From Oscillospiraceae bacterium (lineage in GTDB: Bacteria; Bacillota_A; Clostridia; Oscillospirales; Oscillospiraceae): 6,094 bases of DNA. The first letter of the stretch is position 1. Each line of letters opens with the position of its first letter. The notes beneath the pieces were generated by a model. That model was given only the letters and a program-made list of their open reading frames with translations, was not told where the DNA came from and did not search any database. Shown piece by piece: positions 1-6,094 of this stretch. Position numbers and translations under genes: made by a program. The stretch lies in contig JAFZOC010000094.1 in assembly GCA_017550765.1 (NCBI GenBank), positions 1-6,094 on the forward strand, written 5' to 3'.

Positions 1-27
1 ATGCCGGATCAGGTCTGTCTACGATCT

Positions 28-60
28 GAACGCCTGCCAGAATGGCAGGCGTTCTCTTTT
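28..60 (+). terminator. Rho-independent terminator of an upstream plus-strand gene
   Basis: A perfect 11-bp stem (GAACGCCTGCC at 28-38 pairing with GGCAGGCGTTC at 44-54) closes a 5-base loop and is followed by TCTTTT at 55-60. The U-tract follows the stem only on the plus strand; on the minus strand the bases after the stem are AGATCG. The terminator therefore serves a rightward gene ending at or before the left edge. A TGA at 27-29 in frame 3 could be that gene's stop, but too little coding sequence is visible to call it. The minus-strand ATPase gene reads into this hairpin from the other side and may be only weakly terminated by it. Confidence 0.85.
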
Positions 61-92
61 GTTCGATCAGTGCTCTGCGCGCGGGATCCGGA

Positions 93-1820
93 TCACTTCC
101 TGTTGCCGAAGAGGCCGCGGATGATGGAGCTGGAGCCGGAGCGCAGCACCGAGGAGAGCGCGTTGGTAGCGGCGCGTTTGGCGATGGTAGCGGCGCTGGT
201 CTTCTTGCCGCCGGTGACCGTGCTGACCAGGTTATGGCTCACGGCAGTCATCACGGTCGAAGTGGCGCTGGTCACGGCTTTCTGTGCGGCCTTCTTCTTG
301 GCGGCGGCCTCCCGTTCAGCGGCGCGCGCAGCTGCGGCGGCTTCCTTCGCCGCGGCCTTCTCAGCAGCGGCAGCTTCCTTTGCGGCGGCTTTCTCGGCAG
401 CGGCGGCCTCCTTCGCCGCAGCTTTCTCGGCAGCGGCGGCTTCCTTCTCAGCCGCTTTCTGGGCGGCGAGCTCTTCCTTCAGGCGCTGCTTCTCGGCCTC
501 GGCCTCTTCGGCCTCGCGGCGGCGCTGCTCTTCCAGCTCGGCGGTGGCGGCGATCAGGACCTCGAACGCAGACTCGCGGTCTTCGCTGTCTCGATACTTG
601 AGCTCGAACTCGTCGCTGGCGATGACGCTGCGGACGGCAGTATCGTCGGCGATGCCCATCATGCTCTGGGGCGGCAGGATCTTGGCGCGCTCCACCACAG
701 TGGGGATGCCCTTCTCATCCAGGAAGCTGACGAGAGCTTCGCCCACGCCCAACTCCGTCAGAGCCGTCTCGGTGTCGAAGGCCGGATTCACGCGGAAGGC
801 CTTTGCCGCAGCGCGGATCGCCTTCTGCTCGGACGGCGTATAGGCGCGCAGGGCATGCTGCACTTTATTTGAGAGCTGGGCCAGCACGTCGTTGGGGATA
901 TCCGAGGGGCTCTGGCTGATGAAGTAGATGCCGACGCCCTTGGAGCGGATGAGCTTGACCACCTGGACGATCTTCTGGACCAGGGCCTTGGGCGCGTCGG
1001 TGAAGAGCAGATGCGCCTCGTCGAAGAAGAAGATCATACGGGGCTTCTCCAGATCGCCCACTTCAGGCAGGCGCTCGAAGAGCTCGGTCATCATCCAGAG
1101 CAGGAAGGTCGCGTAGGTCTTGGGGCTCTGGATCAGGCGCTGGGAGGAGAGGATGTTGATGTAGCCGCGGCCCATGGGCCCGGTACGCATCCAGTCGCGG
1201 ATATCCAGCTCCGGCTCGCCGAAGAACTGCTCGCCGCCCTCTTCCTCGAAAGCCAGCAGCGCGCGCTGGATGGCGCCGATGCTGGCGGCGGAGACGTTGC
1301 CGTACATGGTGGTGAACTCCGCGCGGTTCTCGCCCACGAACTGCAGCATGGCGCGAAGGTCCTTCAGATCCAGCAGCAGCAGGCCATGCTCGTCCGCTAC
1401 ACGGAAGACGATGTTCAGCACGCCCGTCTGGATCTCGGTCAGGTCCAGCAGGCGGCCCAGGAGCGTGGGGCCCATCTCGGAGACCGTGACGCGCACGGGG
1501 ATGCCCTTCTCGCCGAAGATGTCCCAGAAGCGGGTGGGATAGGATGTGTACTGCCAGCCCTCGATACCGAAACGCTCGATGCGCCGCTGCATATCTTCGG
1601 TATCGACGCCGGGGCGGCACATGCCGCTCAAGTCGCCCTTCACGTCGGCCAGGAACACGGGAACGCCCATGTCGGAAAAAGATTCCGCCATCACCTTCAA
1701 AGTGATGGTCTTGCCGGTGCCGGTGGCGCCCGCAATCAGGCCGTGGCGGTTGGCCATGGACGGGAGCAGGAACAAGTTCTTATCGGACTGCGCGAGCCAG
1801 ATCTTTCCTTCGCTGTACAT
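93..1820 (-). CDS. HerA/YjgR-like P-loop ATPase (DUF853 family) with Ala/Lys/Glu-rich repeat tail
   Basis: The product is a 575-residue cytoplasmic ATPase of the HerA/FtsK class, resembling E. coli YjgR (HerA-like C-terminal/DUF853 family). Its cellular role is not established. Visible motifs are the family-typical [20 protein letters not shown] with Walker A GATGTGKT at residues 31-38, ADVKGDLSG near 58-66, Walker [10 protein letters not shown] with Asp267-Glu268, and [10 protein letters not shown] at 300-309. Residues about 427-515 are a charged Ala/Lys/Glu helix containing five 11-residue repeats. The C-terminus ends [10 protein letters not shown], like the basic tail of YjgR proteins. YjgR-type proteins are usually near 500 residues, and the repeat helix explains much of the excess. 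I chose the ATG at 1820 because AGGGGG lies 7 bases upstream and the conserved family N-terminus starts there. A GTG 22 codons further out lacks a ribosome binding site and overlaps the promoter. No nurA nuclease neighbour is present, so a HerA-NurA end-resection role is not supported. Confidence 0.93.
   Translation of the reverse strand: MYSEGKIWLAQSDKNLFLLPSMANRHGLIAGATGTGKTITLKVMAESFSDMGVPVFLADVKGDLSGMCRPGVDTEDMQRRIERFGIEGWQYTSYPTRFWDIFGEKGIPVRVTVSEMGPTLLGRLLDLTEIQTGVLNIVFRVADEHGLLLLDLKDLRAMLQFVGENRAEFTTMYGNVSAASIGAIQRALLAFEEEGGEQFFGEPELDIRDWMRTGPMGRGYINILSSQRLIQSPKTYATFLLWMMTELFERLPEVGDLEKPRMIFFFDEAHLLFTDAPKALVQKIVQVVKLIRSKGVGIYFISQSPSDIPNDVLAQLSNKVQHALRAYTPSEQKAIRAAAKAFRVNPAFDTETALTELGVGEALVSFLDEKGIPTVVERAKILPPQSMMGIADDTAVRSVIASDEFELKYRDSEDRESAFEVLIAATAELEEQRRREAEEAEAEKQRLKEELAAQKAAEKEAAAAEKAAAKEAAAAEKAAAKEAAAAEKAAAKEAAAAARAAEREAAAKKKAAQKAVTSATSTVMTAVSHNLVSTVTGGKKTSAATIAKRAATNALSSVLRSGSSSIIRGLFGNRK
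291..455 (-). repeat. Five 33-bp tandem repeats encoding 11-residue Ala/Lys/Glu units
   Basis: Within the ATPase gene, residues about 456-510 are five consecutive 11-residue units, starting [11 protein letters not shown], then [11 protein letters not shown] twice, [11 protein letters not shown] and [11 protein letters not shown]. The DNA shows the same 33-bp period, with third-position differences between copies, so the array is not freshly duplicated. Eleven residues are three turns of helix (hendecad period). This predicts a long, straight, charged helix or coiled coil joining the ATPase core to the basic C-terminal tail. Confidence 0.88.
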
Positions 1821-1827
1821 ATTGTGA

Positions 1828-1833
1828 CCCCCT
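1828..1833 (-). promoter_or_regulatory. Ribosome binding site fixing the ATPase start
   Basis: On the minus strand, AGGGGG is followed by a 7-base spacer and ATG at 1820. It is the only Shine-Dalgarno-like sequence near any in-frame start of this gene, so it excludes the longer GTG-started reading that begins at 1886. Confidence 0.8.
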
Positions 1834-1859
1834 ATTACAATAATGATCTGTCTTTTTCT

Positions 1860-1888
1860 ATCATAGCACAGCTTTTTTTCATACACAA
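1860..1888 (-). promoter_or_regulatory. Predicted sigma-A-type promoter of the HerA-like ATPase gene
   Basis: Reading the minus strand, a -35-like TTGTGT (1883-1888) is separated by 17 bases from the -10 hexamer TATGAT (1860-1865). The -10 matches the consensus at 5 of 6 positions and is preceded by TGC, an extended -10 motif. The surroundings are A/T-rich, in contrast to the GC-rich genes. The predicted transcript would start near 1853, leaving a leader of about 33 nt that contains the ribosome binding site. Confidence 0.55.
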
Positions 1889-1968
1889 CAAAAAAATGCT
1901 CTCAAGATCAGCAGGAACGCGCTTTTTCTCCCGTTCCCGAGAAGGCTGTTCTCCTGTTGAGAAAAGAC

Positions 1969-1997
1969 TTGTTTGAACACGCTTTCTGTGGTATCCT
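1969..1997 (+). promoter_or_regulatory. Possible cdsA promoter
   Basis: TTGTTT (1969-1974), a 17-base spacer and TATCCT (1992-1997) give an acceptable but weak sigma-A-like match (3/6 and 4/6 to consensus). It lies about 40 bases upstream of the cdsA start. Some plus-strand promoter must exist here, because the gene to the left is divergent and cdsA cannot be reached by co-transcription from it. The exact hexamers are uncertain. Confidence 0.35.
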
Positions 1998-2023
1998 ATC
2001 CTTTGTGATAAAACGTCGAGAAT

Positions 2024-2028
2024 GAGGG
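2024..2028 (+). promoter_or_regulatory. Ribosome binding site supporting the TTG start of cdsA
   Basis: GAGGG lies 7 bases upstream of TTG at 2036, which decides for the TTG start. ATG codons at 2022 and 2029 are in other frames: the first reaches a stop after five codons, and the second opens a short frame unrelated to CdsA. Confidence 0.7.
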
Positions 2029-2035
2029 ATGACTT

Positions 2036-2833
2036 TTGAAACAGCGAGTCCTTTCTGCCACTGTGCTCCTCGCGATCACGCTAAGCTGCGTGCTCCTGTC
2101 GGAGATCAGCCGGGTGCTGTTCTTTGCCGTAGCAGGCATCCTCTGCGCCTATGAATACAGCCGCGCTGTGGAAAAGCTGGAGGTCTACTGCGCTGCCTGG
2201 GTCATGTATACCTACATCGCGGCCCAAGCCCTGCTCACCATCTTCCACCAGGGCCCGATCCTCTACATCGGCTGCATGGCCCTTGGCATCTTCCTGGCCA
2301 TGTTCTCCGGGATCCTGCACAAGAAGGTCTCCGGCCGCGGCGCGATCTTCACAGCGGCCGGCCTCGTCTACCCCGGTTTCCTCTTCGGCGTACTGATGAT
2401 GATCAGTGTGGGAGAGATCTGGAAACAGACCCTGCTGCTCGCCGTGACCTCCACTCTGGTGTGTGACAGTTTCGCTCTCTTCGGCGGCATCCGCTTCGGC
2501 AAGCACAAGCTCGCGCCGCTGGTGAGCCCGAAGAAGACCTGGGAAGGGGCGATCTGCGGCGCGCTGTCTTCGCTGGTGGTGGGCCTTGTCATCTATCTGC
2601 TCCCCATTTTCCCGGAGCTGAGCCTTCCCGTGTGCCTGATCACGGCGCTGCTGGCCTCCTCCATGGGACAGATCGGCGACCTGGCGGAGAGCCTGGTCAA
2701 GCGGATGATCGGCATCAAGGACTTTTCGGATCTGATCCCCGGCCACGGCGGCATGTTCGACCGGGCCGACAGTCTGCTCTTTTCCATCCCCACCGCCTAC
2801 TTCATCCTCCACGTCGCCGGCATCGGCGTCTGA
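2036..2833 (+). CDS. cdsA: Phosphatidate cytidylyltransferase (CDP-diacylglycerol synthase)
   Basis: CdsA converts phosphatidic acid and CTP to CDP-diacylglycerol and pyrophosphate in the cytoplasmic membrane, the branch point to phosphatidylglycerol and other phospholipids. The 265-residue product has the family's usual length and is strongly hydrophobic, with several predicted membrane segments beginning at residue 7. The C-terminal CdsA signature is clear: SLVKRMIGIKDFSDLIPGHG, followed by GMFDRADS, carries the conserved KR, KD, HGG and DR-D residues. One signature position usually occupied by a larger hydrophobic residue (DR-x-D) is Ala. Upstream, VCDSFALFGG and the FGKHKLAPLVSPKKTWEG block are also family-typical. 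Translation begins at TTG, supported by GAGGG 7 bases upstream. The gene stands alone between a divergent ATPase gene and a convergent rfbB, without the common uppS or dxr neighbours. Confidence 0.95.
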   Translation: MKQRVLSATVLLAITLSCVLLSEISRVLFFAVAGILCAYEYSRAVEKLEVYCAAWVMYTYIAAQALLTIFHQGPILYIGCMALGIFLAMFSGILHKKVSGRGAIFTAAGLVYPGFLFGVLMMISVGEIWKQTLLLAVTSTLVCDSFALFGGIRFGKHKLAPLVSPKKTWEGAICGALSSLVVGLVIYLLPIFPELSLPVCLITALLASSMGQIGDLAESLVKRMIGIKDFSDLIPGHGGMFDRADSLLFSIPTAYFILHVAGIGV

Positions 2834-2880
2834 GAGACGATCGTGAAACGCAGCCGGCCTATACCGGACCTGTCCCGATC

Positions 2881-2914
2881 AAAAAGAACGCAGCCTTTTG
2901 GCTGCGTTCTTTTT
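2881..2914. terminator. Bidirectional Rho-independent terminator between cdsA and rfbB
   Basis: AAAAAGAACGCAGCC (2881-2895) pairs perfectly over 15 bp with GGCTGCGTTCTTTTT (2900-2914) around a TTTT loop. The GC-rich core is flanked by A5 on one side and T5 on the other, so both strands produce a hairpin followed by a U-tract. It lies 47 bases after the cdsA stop and 3 bases beyond the rfbB stop, and so ends both convergent transcripts. Confidence 0.95.
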
Positions 2915-2917
2915 CGT

Positions 2918-3937
2918 TCAGCGTTTCCCGTACATCCGCTCGTAGTAGCTCTGGTATTCGCCGGAGACGATCTCGCCCCACCAGGGCCTGTTGTCCAGAT
3001 ACCAGTGGATGGTCTGCACGATGCCGTCGGAGAACTTCGTCTCTGGCAGCCAGCCCAGCTCGCGATGGATCTTGCCGGGATCGATCGCGTAGCGCAGATC
3101 GTGGCCCTTCCGGTCGGTGACGTAGCGGATCAGGCTCTCGGGCTTGTGGAGCTCCTCGCAGATCAGGCGCACGATGTCGATGTTCCGCATCTCGTTGTGG
3201 CCGCCGATGTTGTAGACCTCGCCCACCGTCCCCCGGCGCATCACCAGGTCGATCGCTTTGCAGTGGTCCTCCACATAGAGCCAGTCCCGCACGTTCAGGC
3301 CCTGGCCGTAGACCGGGAGAGCCTTGTCCGAGAGGCAGTTGGCGATCATGAGGGGGATCAGTTTTTCCGGGAACTGGTAGGGACCGTAGTTGTTGGAACA
3401 GCGGCTGATGCTCACCGGCAGCCCATAGGTCCTGTGATAGGCAAGCGTCAGCAGATCCGCGGCGGCCTTGGAGGAAGAATAGGGGCTGGAGGTGCGGATG
3501 GGCGTCTCCTCGGTGAAGAGCAGGTCCGGCCTGTCCAGCGGCAGGTCGCCGTAGACCTCGTCGGTGCTGACCTGGTGGTAGCGTCCGATCCCGAAGATGC
3601 GGCAGGCGTCCATCAGCACGGAAGTGCCGATGATGTTGGTCTGCAGGAAGATCTCCGGGCTCTCGATGCTGCGGTCCACATGGGACTCCGCAGCAAAGTT
3701 CACCACGATCTCTGGTTTTTCTTCCCGGAAGATCGCGTAGATCGCCTCGCGGTCGCAGATATCGGTCCTGCAGAAACGAAAACGCGGATCGTCCAGCACC
3801 GGCGCCAGTGTGGAGAGGTTGCCCGCGTAGGTGAGCTTGTCCACGCACACGATCCGGTCCTCCGGGTGCTCCCGGAGCTCATAGAAGATGAAATTCGAGC
3901 CGATGAAGCCGGCGCCGCCGGTCACAAGGATCGTCAT
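2918..3937 (-). CDS. rfbB: dTDP-glucose 4,6-dehydratase
   Basis: RfbB (RmlB) converts dTDP-glucose to dTDP-4-keto-6-deoxyglucose with tightly bound NAD, the second step of dTDP-rhamnose and other dTDP-deoxysugar pathways, in the cytoplasm. The 339-residue product is a short-chain dehydrogenase/reductase of typical length. It has the NAD-binding GGAGFIGSN at residues 7-15, an Asp at the end of the second strand (VDKLTYAGN, Asp33), NFAAESHVDRSI at 80-91, the catalytic Thr125-Asp126-Glu127 in STDEVYG, and the Tyr153/Lys157 pair in YSSSK. SRCSNNYGPYQFPEKLIP and YGQGLNVRDWLYVEDH are characteristic of RmlB rather than other NDP-sugar epimerases or dehydratases. The start follows the rfbA stop by one base, and its ribosome binding site AAGGAGG lies within the rfbA end, so translational coupling is likely. 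Confidence 0.97.
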   Translation of the reverse strand: MTILVTGGAGFIGSNFIFYELREHPEDRIVCVDKLTYAGNLSTLAPVLDDPRFRFCRTDICDREAIYAIFREEKPEIVVNFAAESHVDRSIESPEIFLQTNIIGTSVLMDACRIFGIGRYHQVSTDEVYGDLPLDRPDLLFTEETPIRTSSPYSSSKAAADLLTLAYHRTYGLPVSISRCSNNYGPYQFPEKLIPLMIANCLSDKALPVYGQGLNVRDWLYVEDHCKAIDLVMRRGTVGEVYNIGGHNEMRNIDIVRLICEELHKPESLIRYVTDRKGHDLRYAIDPGKIHRELGWLPETKFSDGIVQTIHWYLDNRPWWGEIVSGEYQSYYERMYGKR

Positions 3938-3938
3938 C

Positions 3939-4811
3939 TCAATGTCCTCCTTCCGTCAGAGAGATCAAATACTGTCCGTAGTCGGTCATCCGCAGCTCCT
4001 CGCCCAAAGTGTGGAGCTTTTCCCGGGAAATGAAGCCCCGGCGCCATGCGATCTCCTCGATGCAGGAAACGTAGAAGCCCTGGCGGTCCTGTACCGCCTC
4101 CACGAACTCTGCCGCCTTCAGCATGCCCTCAGGCGTACCGGTGTCCAGCCAGGCCATGCCCCGGCCCAGCAGCACCACCTTCAGCTCGCCCAGTTCCAGA
4201 TAGGCATTGTTCACCGCGGTGATCTCGATCTCGCCCCGGGCGGATGGCCGCACCCGCTTCGCGATCTCGACCACACGGCTGTCATAGAAGTACAGGCCCG
4301 GGACCGCGTAGTTGGACTTGGGCTTTTCCGGCTTCTCCTCGATGGAGAGCACCCGCATGTCCCTGTCGAACTCCACCACGCCGAAGCTGCGGGGGTCCTT
4401 CACCGGGTAGCCGAAGATCGTAGCGCCCGTGTTCTGCGCCATGGCGGCGCGCAGGGTCCGGGTCATGTCCAGACCATAGAACACGTTGTCCCCCAGGATC
4501 AGGCAGACGCTGTCGTCTCCGATGAACTGCTCCCCCAGGATGAAGGCGTCCGCAAGGCCGCGGGGCGCATCCTGTACCTTGTAGCATAGCGTGAGCCCGA
4601 TCCGTTCCCCGTCGCCCAGGAGCTTCTCATAGACCGGCGTATCCTCCGGGGTGGAGATGATGAGGATCTCCCGGATCCCGGCCAGCATCAGGATCGACAG
4701 GGGGTAATAGATCATGGGCTTGTCATAGATCGGCAGGAGCTGCTTGGACACCGCCTTCGTCATGGGATAGAGGCGCGTGCCCCTCCCGCCGGCCAGGATG
4801 ATGCCTTTCAT
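3939..4811 (-). CDS. rfbA: Glucose-1-phosphate thymidylyltransferase
   Basis: RfbA (RmlA) joins dTTP and glucose-1-phosphate to give dTDP-glucose and pyrophosphate, the entry step of dTDP-sugar synthesis. The 290-residue protein matches the usual length. It has the nucleotide-binding [11 protein letters not shown] at residues 8-18, then [25 protein letters not shown] with the metal-binding Asp108, [20 protein letters not shown] at 158-177, [10 protein letters not shown], and [10 protein letters not shown] with Asp223, the second metal ligand in the family. The C-terminal extension present in RmlA, absent from shorter pyrophosphorylases, is complete. The ATG at 4811 has AAGGAGG 7 bases upstream. 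The last residues (LTEGGH) are written over the rfbB ribosome binding site. The gene follows ugd after 101 bases, which contain a plausible promoter of its own. Confidence 0.97.
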   Translation of the reverse strand: MKGIILAGGRGTRLYPMTKAVSKQLLPIYDKPMIYYPLSILMLAGIREILIISTPEDTPVYEKLLGDGERIGLTLCYKVQDAPRGLADAFILGEQFIGDDSVCLILGDNVFYGLDMTRTLRAAMAQNTGATIFGYPVKDPRSFGVVEFDRDMRVLSIEEKPEKPKSNYAVPGLYFYDSRVVEIAKRVRPSARGEIEITAVNNAYLELGELKVVLLGRGMAWLDTGTPEGMLKAAEFVEAVQDRQGFYVSCIEEIAWRRGFISREKLHTLGEELRMTDYGQYLISLTEGGH

Positions 4812-4847
4812 GGGTCTTCCTCCTTTTGGCGTGCATTCTCTTTGTCC

Positions 4848-4876
4848 ATCGTATCACGATGCCGCGCGCTGTGCAA
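4848..4876 (-). promoter_or_regulatory. Possible promoter of rfbAB
   Basis: Reading the minus strand, TTGCAC (4871-4876), a 17-base spacer and TACGAT (4848-4853) form a sigma-A-like promoter. A TGA immediately before the -10 fits the extended -10 TGn motif. The consensus matches are 3/6 and 4/6, so this is suggestive only. If used, the transcript would start near 4841 with a leader of about 30 nt, and rfbAB could be expressed without ugd. No terminator is visible after ugd, so read-through is also likely. Confidence 0.42.
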
Positions 4877-4912
4877 GTCTCAGTCTGGAGGCGCACGGGA
4901 GCTCCCGGCCGC

Positions 4913-6094
4913 TCAGTCTCTCCGGAACAGGTCCCTGGTATAGACCTTCCCGGCCACATCGTCCAGGCAGCTGTCGTAGCGATTGGCGATGATCGCGTCA
5001 GAACGGCGTTTGAACTCCTCCAGGTCGTTCACCACGAGACTGCCGAAGAAGGTCTCGCCGTCTGTCAGAGTGGGCTCGTATACGATAACGGTAGCGCCTT
5101 TCGCTTTGATGCGCTTCATCACGCCCTGGATGCTGCTCTGCCGGAAGTTGTCGCTGCCGGTCTTCATGGTGAGGCGGTATACGCCCACCGTAACGCTCCG
5201 TTCAGCGCTGGCGCTGTAGGTGGCGTTGGCGCTGTAATAACCGGCCAGTTCCAAAACACGGTCCGCGATGAAATCCTTCCGGGTACGGTTGGACTCTACG
5301 ATCGCGCGGATCAGATCCTCCGGCACGTCGGCGTAGTTGGCCAACAGCTGCTTGGTGTCCTTGGGCAGACAGTAGCCGCCGTAGCCGAAGCTGGGGTTGT
5401 TGTAGTGCCGTCCGATCCGGGGATCCAGGCAGACCCCCTCGATGATCTGGCGGGGATCCAGGCCCTTGACCTCGGCGTAGGTATCCAGTTCGTTGAAGAA
5501 ACTGACCCGCAGGGCCAGATAGGTGTTGGCGAAGAGCTTGACCGCCTCGGCCTCTGTGTAGCCCATGATCAGCGTGGGGATCTCTTCCTCCTCCGCCCCC
5601 TCCTGCAAGAGCGCGGCGAAGCGTCGGGCGGCGGCACAGAGCGCCTCGTCCCGTTGGTCCACGCCCACGATGATGCGGCTGGGGTGGAGGTTGTCATAGA
5701 GCGCGCGGCTCTCCCGCAGGAATTCCGGGCTGAACAGGATCCTGCATCCGGGATATCTGTCGCGGACCGAGGCCGTATAGCCCACGGGGACCGTGCTCTT
5801 GATGACCATCACGGCCCCTTCGTTCACCGCCAGCACCCGCTCGATCACATCCTCCACAGCACTGGTATCGAAGAAACCGCGCTTGGGGTCGTAATTGGTC
5901 GGCGTGGCGATCACCACCAGCTCCGCCTCCCGATAAGCGCTCTCCTTGTCCGTAGTCGCCCTCAGCCGCAGTGGGCGCTGCGCCAGATGCTCCTCCAGTT
6001 CCTTGTCCTGGATCGGGCTGCGGCGGCTGTTGATGAGTTCCGCCTTGGCGGGGGTGGTGGTCACCGCGGTGACCTCGTTGTGTTGGCTCAGGAG
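4913..6094 (-). CDS. ugd: UDP-glucose 6-dehydrogenase, 5' end beyond the window
   Basis: Ugd oxidises UDP-glucose twice with NAD to UDP-glucuronate, a precursor of capsule and exopolysaccharide. The visible 393 residues start at the right edge with [11 protein letters not shown]. Only the first strand and the GxGxxG dinucleotide motif, roughly 17 residues, are missing. Visible features, numbered from the edge, are KSTVPVGYT (Thr101), SPEFLRES (Glu124), [10 protein letters not shown] (Lys186, Asn190), and [13 protein letters not shown] with nucleophile Cys242 and Asp246. The C-terminal UDP-binding part holds [15 protein letters not shown] and ends [11 protein letters not shown]. The residue normally Asp after the second strand, which binds the NAD ribose, reads Thr (VTTTPAK). 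A GTG at 6064 gives a formally open start but would remove the cofactor strand, so it is not the real start. This motif set fits Ugd rather than UDP-ManNAc dehydrogenase (WecC). Confidence 0.96.
   Translation of the reverse strand, partial: LLSQHNEVTAVTTTPAKAELINSRRSPIQDKELEEHLAQRPLRLRATTDKESAYREAELVVIATPTNYDPKRGFFDTSAVEDVIERVLAVNEGAVMVIKSTVPVGYTASVRDRYPGCRILFSPEFLRESRALYDNLHPSRIIVGVDQRDEALCAAARRFAALLQEGAEEEEIPTLIMGYTEAEAVKLFANTYLALRVSFFNELDTYAEVKGLDPRQIIEGVCLDPRIGRHYNNPSFGYGGYCLPKDTKQLLANYADVPEDLIRAIVESNRTRKDFIADRVLELAGYYSANATYSASAERSVTVGVYRLTMKTGSDNFRQSSIQGVMKRIKAKGATVIVYEPTLTDGETFFGSLVVNDLEEFKRRSDAIIANRYDSCLDDVAGKVYTRDLFRRD
5209..5244 (-). repeat. Imperfect 18-bp tandem duplication in ugd
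   Basis: TGGCGCTGTA occurs at 5209-5218 and again at 5227-5236, exactly 18 bases apart. It encodes the adjacent hexapeptides YSANAT and YSASAE in the region after ELAGY and before the conserved VTVGVYRL strand. This segment varies in length among Ugd proteins, so a six-codon duplication in a surface loop is the simplest reading. The reading frame is kept. Confidence 0.55.

Noticed and set aside
1..29. The tail of a plus-strand gene ending at TGA 27-29
   Set aside because: The terminator implies such a gene exists, but fewer than ten codons are visible and the stop overlaps the terminator stem, so the frame cannot be supported.
1..872. Long plus-strand open frames opposite the ATPase gene, 280 and 276 codons
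   Set aside because: They are complements of the GC-rich Ala/Lys/Glu repeat, give low-complexity Ala/Ser- or Gly/Leu-rich proteins with no recognisable domain, and run through the terminator at 28-60.
93..1820. A HerA-based antiphage defence system (HerA-SIR2 or similar) or a HerA-NurA repair pair
   Set aside because: No effector, nuclease or mobile-element gene is adjacent within the window, and the motifs fit the housekeeping-like YjgR/DUF853 branch.
1821..1886. N-terminal extension of the ATPase from a GTG at 1886
   Set aside because: It has no ribosome binding site, would translate the promoter and leader, and the extra 22 residues do not resemble the family N-terminus.
1011..1976. A 321-codon plus-strand open frame
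   Set aside because: It is antisense to the well-supported ATPase core containing Walker A and B, and it runs through the intergenic promoter region. No family motif is visible.
2081..2812. A 243-codon minus-strand open frame opposite cdsA
   Set aside because: The translation is a hydrophilic, Gln/Asp/Gly-rich shadow, while the plus strand encodes a complete CdsA with its signature.
2843..4589. Plus-strand open frames of 396 and 233 codons opposite rfbB and rfbA
   Set aside because: They are shadows of two strongly conserved enzymes. The first also spans the bidirectional terminator.
4896..4907. CGGGAGCTCCCG as a terminator after ugd
   Set aside because: It is a perfect palindrome with no spare loop bases and no U-tract follows on either strand.

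Overview
This window looks like ordinary chromosome from a GC-rich Gram-positive bacterium, most likely a Clostridia/Lachnospiraceae-type or related gut Firmicute. The evidence is strong AGGAGG-type ribosome binding sites, a TTG start codon, U-tailed hairpin terminators, and a UDP-glucose dehydrogenase whose long conserved C-terminal half resembles the form I know from gut Firmicutes. Coriobacteriia cannot be excluded from sequence reading alone. There is no rRNA, tRNA, CRISPR array, insertion sequence or phage gene.

Layout from left to right: (1) A terminator at 28-60 points rightward and belongs to a gene lying off the left edge. (2) A minus-strand gene (93-1820) encodes a HerA/YjgR-like P-loop ATPase with an unusual Ala/Lys/Glu-rich repeat near its C-terminus. 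(3) A 215-bp divergent intergenic region (1821-2035) carries a convincing promoter for the ATPase and a weaker one for cdsA. (4) cdsA (2036-2833, plus strand, TTG start) encodes phosphatidate cytidylyltransferase, the CDP-diacylglycerol synthase of phospholipid synthesis. (5) A perfect bidirectional terminator (2881-2914) lies between the convergent cdsA and rfbB genes. (6) A minus-strand nucleotide-sugar cluster follows, transcribed in the order ugd (4913 to beyond the right edge), rfbA (3939-4811), rfbB (2918-3937).

The cluster makes activated sugars for surface polysaccharide. Ugd oxidises UDP-glucose to UDP-glucuronate. RfbA makes dTDP-glucose, and RfbB dehydrates it to dTDP-4-keto-6-deoxyglucose. 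rfbA and rfbB are separated by one base, with the rfbB ribosome binding site inside the end of rfbA. A promoter-like sequence in the 101-bp ugd-rfbA gap may drive the pair separately. The later dTDP-rhamnose genes rfbC and rfbD do not follow rfbB, because the terminator ends the unit.

I found no clearly new multi-gene system. The points most worth a second look are the Thr-Thr-Thr sequence in Ugd where an NAD-ribose-binding Asp is expected, the hendecad repeat in the HerA-like ATPase, the isolated cdsA, and the rfbAB pair without rfbC or rfbD.
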